Positions 4,596-6,721 of a stretch of DNA of 6,721 bases are shown piece by piece. The stretch comes from Sva-07 sp031430875 (GTDB lineage: Bacteria; Actinomycetota; Acidimicrobiia; Acidimicrobiales; Ilumatobacteraceae), in NCBI GenBank assembly GCA_031430875.1, contig JANPCI010000420.1, positions 1 to 6,721 on the forward strand, given 5' to 3'. Position numbers and translations under genes: made by a program. Under the pieces are notes generated by a model. It saw only the letters and a list, made by a program, of their open reading frames with translations, had not been told where the DNA came from and made no database searches. Numbering within the stretch: position 1 is the first letter of the stretch; the number at the start of each line of letters is the position of its first letter.

Positions 4596-5996
4596 TCACC
4601 GGGAGGCGACCAGCGGCCAGGGACGGGTGCGTTCCATGGTGAGGGCGAGGTCGAGGAGGAGCGGCTCGCTGAAGTGGCGGCCGTTGATCTGGAGGCCGAT
4701 CGGGAGGCCGTCGAGCATGCCGGCGGGCACCGAGATCGCCGGATTGCCATAGATGTTCGCGGGGAAGGTGAGCCGACCGTTGTTGCCCTGGCCGCCCTCG
4801 ACACCGCCGAACACGGACGGGAGCGGTCCGTCGGCGTCGAAGGCGACGTCGTGATTGGTGGCCGTGATCACGAAGTCGACACCGGTCGTCGGATCGAAGA
4901 TGGTCGCCATTGCTTCGTTGACCTCCATTCGGCGCTCCTCGATGCGGGCCCTGGCGCGGGCGTCGTACTTGCCGACGGTGGAGCGCAGTGCGAACGCCAT
5001 CTGCGGGGTCAGGTCGTCGGCGCAGTCGGGCCAGCGGTCACCGAGTTCGTCTGCGATCGACAGCATCCCGGAGATCGACCACGCGCCGCCCATGCTCGGC
5101 ACGTGTGTGTCGACTTCATCGGTGCGGACCAAGCCGACGTCGGCGATCAGGTGTGTGGCGGCCTCTTCGAGCAGCTCCCACATCACCGGCGAGACAACTG
5201 CTTGGCCCCAGTCGGCGACCACGGCCACACGATGACCACGCAGCGACTTCAGGTGTGAGCCGAGATCGCGTTCCCATCCCTCGACCCGCGGCAGGCTGTG
5301 CGGATCACGGCCGTCATGTCCGTTGGTGACATCGAACCAGCGTGCAGTGTCCCGAACCGAACGCGACAGGCAACCCGTGGCCACGGTCATATTGCCGAGC
5401 TTGAGCATCGGCCCCCGCGGAATTCGGCCGTAGGTACCCTTCAGGCCGACGAGTCCGGTGAAGCCGGCCGGGATGCGGATTGATCCGCCGCCATCACCTC
5501 CGGTGGCGATCGGGTAGATCCCACCCGCAACTGCTGAGGCCGAGCCGCCCGAGGAGCCGCCGGGCCCGGTGCCGTGCAGCCATGGATTGTGGGTGGTGCC
5601 ATGGAGCTTGGTGCGGTTGAGATTGACGCCACCGAACTCGCTCGCGGTTGTCTGCCCGGCCAGCACCACACCGCCGCGCTTCACCAACCGTTCCACCATG
5701 GTGGCGGTCGTTGTCGCGCGGCGTTCGCGCAGTGGAATTGAGGCTTCGGTGTCCGGCCATCCCTCGACGGGCGTGAGTTCCTTCACCCCGATCGGCACTC
5801 CGCCGAACGGCAGGTTCACGTCAGCGTTGGCCGCCGCCAGACGCGCTGCAGGGCGATCCTCGAAGCACACTGCATTGAGGTCGCTGGCGTCGACAGCCGC
5901 GAACACGGCATCGAGTTCCTCGGCCGGCGAACGTTCGCCCGAGCGGAACGCCTCGACCAGTCCAACTACGTCGCCTGTCCATGTCTGACTGCTCAT
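4596..5996 (-). CDS. Amidase-signature family hydrolase (Ser-cisSer-Lys)
   Basis: The 466-aa protein is an amidase-signature enzyme, hydrolysing a carboxamide to an acid and ammonia or an amine. The family also includes GatA, fatty-acid amide hydrolase and nylon-oligomer hydrolases. The catalytic triad is intact: K72 in GVPIGVKEL, cis-Ser S148 in PGGSSGGSASAVAGG, and nucleophile S172 in TGGDGGGSIRIPAGF. The 24-residue S148-S172 spacing equals that in fatty-acid amide hydrolase (from memory). GLKGTYGRIPRGP follows at 184-196, and the C-terminal NPAISVPAGMLDGLPIGLQ block is present. Full length with no signal peptide, so cytosolic. No gatB or gatC is nearby, so a stand-alone amidase is likelier than GatA. 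I chose the ATG at 5996; no in-frame start lies just upstream. It has no Shine-Dalgarno site, but TACAGT (6010-6005, minus) sits at leaderless spacing. The substrate is unknown. The acyl-CoA synthetase downstream could activate a released acid. Confidence 0.93.
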   Translation of the reverse strand: MSSQTWTGDVVGLVEAFRSGERSPAEELDAVFAAVDASDLNAVCFEDRPAARLAAANADVNLPFGGVPIGVKELTPVEGWPDTEASIPLRERRATTTATMVERLVKRGGVVLAGQTTASEFGGVNLNRTKLHGTTHNPWLHGTGPGGSSGGSASAVAGGIYPIATGGDGGGSIRIPAGFTGLVGLKGTYGRIPRGPMLKLGNMTVATGCLSRSVRDTARWFDVTNGHDGRDPHSLPRVEGWERDLGSHLKSLRGHRVAVVADWGQAVVSPVMWELLEEAATHLIADVGLVRTDEVDTHVPSMGGAWSISGMLSIADELGDRWPDCADDLTPQMAFALRSTVGKYDARARARIEERRMEVNEAMATIFDPTTGVDFVITATNHDVAFDADGPLPSVFGGVEGGQGNNGRLTFPANIYGNPAISVPAGMLDGLPIGLQINGRHFSEPLLLDLALTMERTRPWPLVASR

Positions 5997-6035
5997 GAGG
6001 CGGGACTGTAGGAGGCGCGTACGATCGGCGTCGTC
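5997..6035. promoter_or_regulatory. 39-bp divergent promoter region between amidase and thioesterase
   Basis: The minus strand has TACAGT (6010-6005) ending 8 nt before the amidase ATG at 5996. The plus strand has TACGAT (6020-6025), a good TAnnAT match, ending 10 nt before the thioesterase ATG at 6036. Start sites about 7 nt past each element would leave leaders of only about 2-4 nt. No clear -35 elements are visible. AGGAGG at 6010-6015 overlaps the amidase -10 and lies 20 nt before the ATG at 6036, too far to be its ribosome site. Confidence 0.45.
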
Positions 6036-6721
6036 ATGGACTCACGATCATTTCTCGGCCTGGAGCCGACCCATAACCCCTTTCGCTGGAAACTGCCGGT
6101 CACCGATGGGATCTCCACGACCGGTGGCTTCCTGTTCGGTGGCTCCGGTCTGGGTGCGGCCATCTCGGCGCTCGAAGGCACGTCCGGACGTGAATGTGTG
6201 TGGGCGACAGCGCAGTATCTCTCGTACGCGAAGCCGGGCGAAGTGCTCGACATCGACGTCACGGTGGCGGTCAGCGGCCACCAGATCACCCAGGCGCGCG
6301 CTGTGTGTCACGTCGCCGACCGTGAGATCCTCACCGTCAACGCCGCGCTCGGCGACCGAGCGATCCCAGCGTCCGGGCAGTGGGAACCAATGCCGACCGG
6401 CATTCCCGGTCCCGACGAATGCCCCCAGCGCCCGCACCATTCTGACTGGTCGGGCACCATCAATGATCGGCTCGATCAGCGGCTCGTGAAGGGCCGTTCG
6501 TTCGAAGAGCTCGATGGCTCGGAACCAGGCGACGGCCAGACGCTGCTGTGGGCCCGGCTGCCCGATGTGATCGCGGGCGTCGATGCCACCACGCTGGCGA
6601 TCCTTGGCGATTTCGTCCCGATGGGGATCGGCCAGGCTCTCGGTGCTCGTGCCGGCGGCAACAGTCTCGACAACACGTTGCGAGTGTGCCGGATGGTCGC
6701 AACCGAATGGGTGCTCATGGA
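6036..6721 (+). CDS. TesB-like acyl-CoA thioesterase (double hotdog), 3' end cut by window edge
   Basis: 228 codons are open to the right edge with no stop. The protein resembles TesB-type double-hotdog thioesterases (4HBT_3-like), which hydrolyse acyl-CoA to free acid and CoA in the cytosol. The first hotdog spans about residues 12-107. It has the GGFLFGGSGLGAAISAL helix (30-46), an ATAQYLSYAKPGEVLDIDV strand pair (57-75), and GHQITQARAVCHVADREIL (81-99). The second hotdog begins near 165 and includes LGDFVPMGIGQALG (190-203) and NSLDNTLR (209-216), with D212 where TesB proteins carry the catalytic Asp (D204 in E. coli, from memory). About 40-60 residues are probably missing, judging from the usual length. 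The ATG at 6036 is the first start in frame after the promoter-like TACGAT and gives a nearly leaderless mRNA. It is divergent from the amidase. Substrate chain length is not predictable. Confidence 0.85.
   Translation, partial: MDSRSFLGLEPTHNPFRWKLPVTDGISTTGGFLFGGSGLGAAISALEGTSGRECVWATAQYLSYAKPGEVLDIDVTVAVSGHQITQARAVCHVADREILTVNAALGDRAIPASGQWEPMPTGIPGPDECPQRPHHSDWSGTINDRLDQRLVKGRSFEELDGSEPGDGQTLLWARLPDVIAGVDATTLAILGDFVPMGIGQALGARAGGNSLDNTLRVCRMVATEWVLM

Noticed and set aside
4484..4804. N-terminal extension of the acyl-CoA synthetase to 4804 (622 aa)
   Set aside because: It would read through the palindrome and overlap the amidase's C-terminal coding region with low-complexity Ser/Pro/Arg translation. 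The normal N-terminus starts at 4483.
6010..6015. AGGAGG as Shine-Dalgarno site of the thioesterase
   Set aside because: It is 20 nt from the ATG at 6036 with no ATG, GTG or TTG at normal distance in frame, and it overlaps the amidase -10. A short-leader start from TACGAT explains the region better.
1..6721. A novel defence, mobile or secondary-metabolite system; CRISPR, tRNA or rRNA genes
   Set aside because: All six genes belong to recognisable metabolic families with intact motifs. No spaced repeat array, cloverleaf, rRNA-like stretch, integrase or transposase is visible.

Overview
The window looks like ordinary chromosome from a high-GC actinobacterium. Support comes from the strongly G/C-biased third codon positions, an F420-dependent luciferase-like oxidoreductase, a DinB/mycothiol-type (TIGR03086-like) protein, and starts that appear to lack leaders and Shine-Dalgarno sites. 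A member of the Acidimicrobiia is a plausible guess, but nothing here proves it.

Layout from left to right: (1) an F420-dependent LLM-class oxidoreductase on the minus strand, cut by the left edge and starting with GTG at 906. (2) Divergent from it across 39 bp, a soluble sphingosine-1-phosphate-lyase-like PLP enzyme on plus (946-2202). Its stop codon lies inside a 13-bp tandem repeat. (3) A DinB-fold TIGR03086-type protein on plus (2308-2862), with its own promoter-like sequence and the only well-placed Shine-Dalgarno site in the window. (4) A convergent junction with a 10-bp-stem hairpin (2885-2928). (5) An acyl-CoA synthetase on minus (2936-4483). (6) A 112-bp gap containing a 79-nt near-perfect palindrome (4496-4574). 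(7) An amidase-signature hydrolase on minus (4596-5996). (8) Across a second 39-bp divergent gap, a TesB-like acyl-CoA thioesterase on plus, cut by the right edge. No stretch longer than about 110 bp lacks a gene.

No mobile element, CRISPR array, RNA gene, toxin or defence module is visible. The loose common theme is acyl and lipid-type chemistry: an amidase that could free a carboxylate, a synthetase that activates it to a CoA thioester, a thioesterase that reverses this, and a lyase family that releases long-chain aldehydes. Whether these enzymes share a pathway is inference.

The most unusual signals are non-coding. They are the 79-nt palindrome upstream of the acyl-CoA synthetase, the 13-bp repeat that puts TGA in all three frames after the lyase, and the regular pairing of TAnnnT-type -10 elements with starts that appear leaderless or nearly so.
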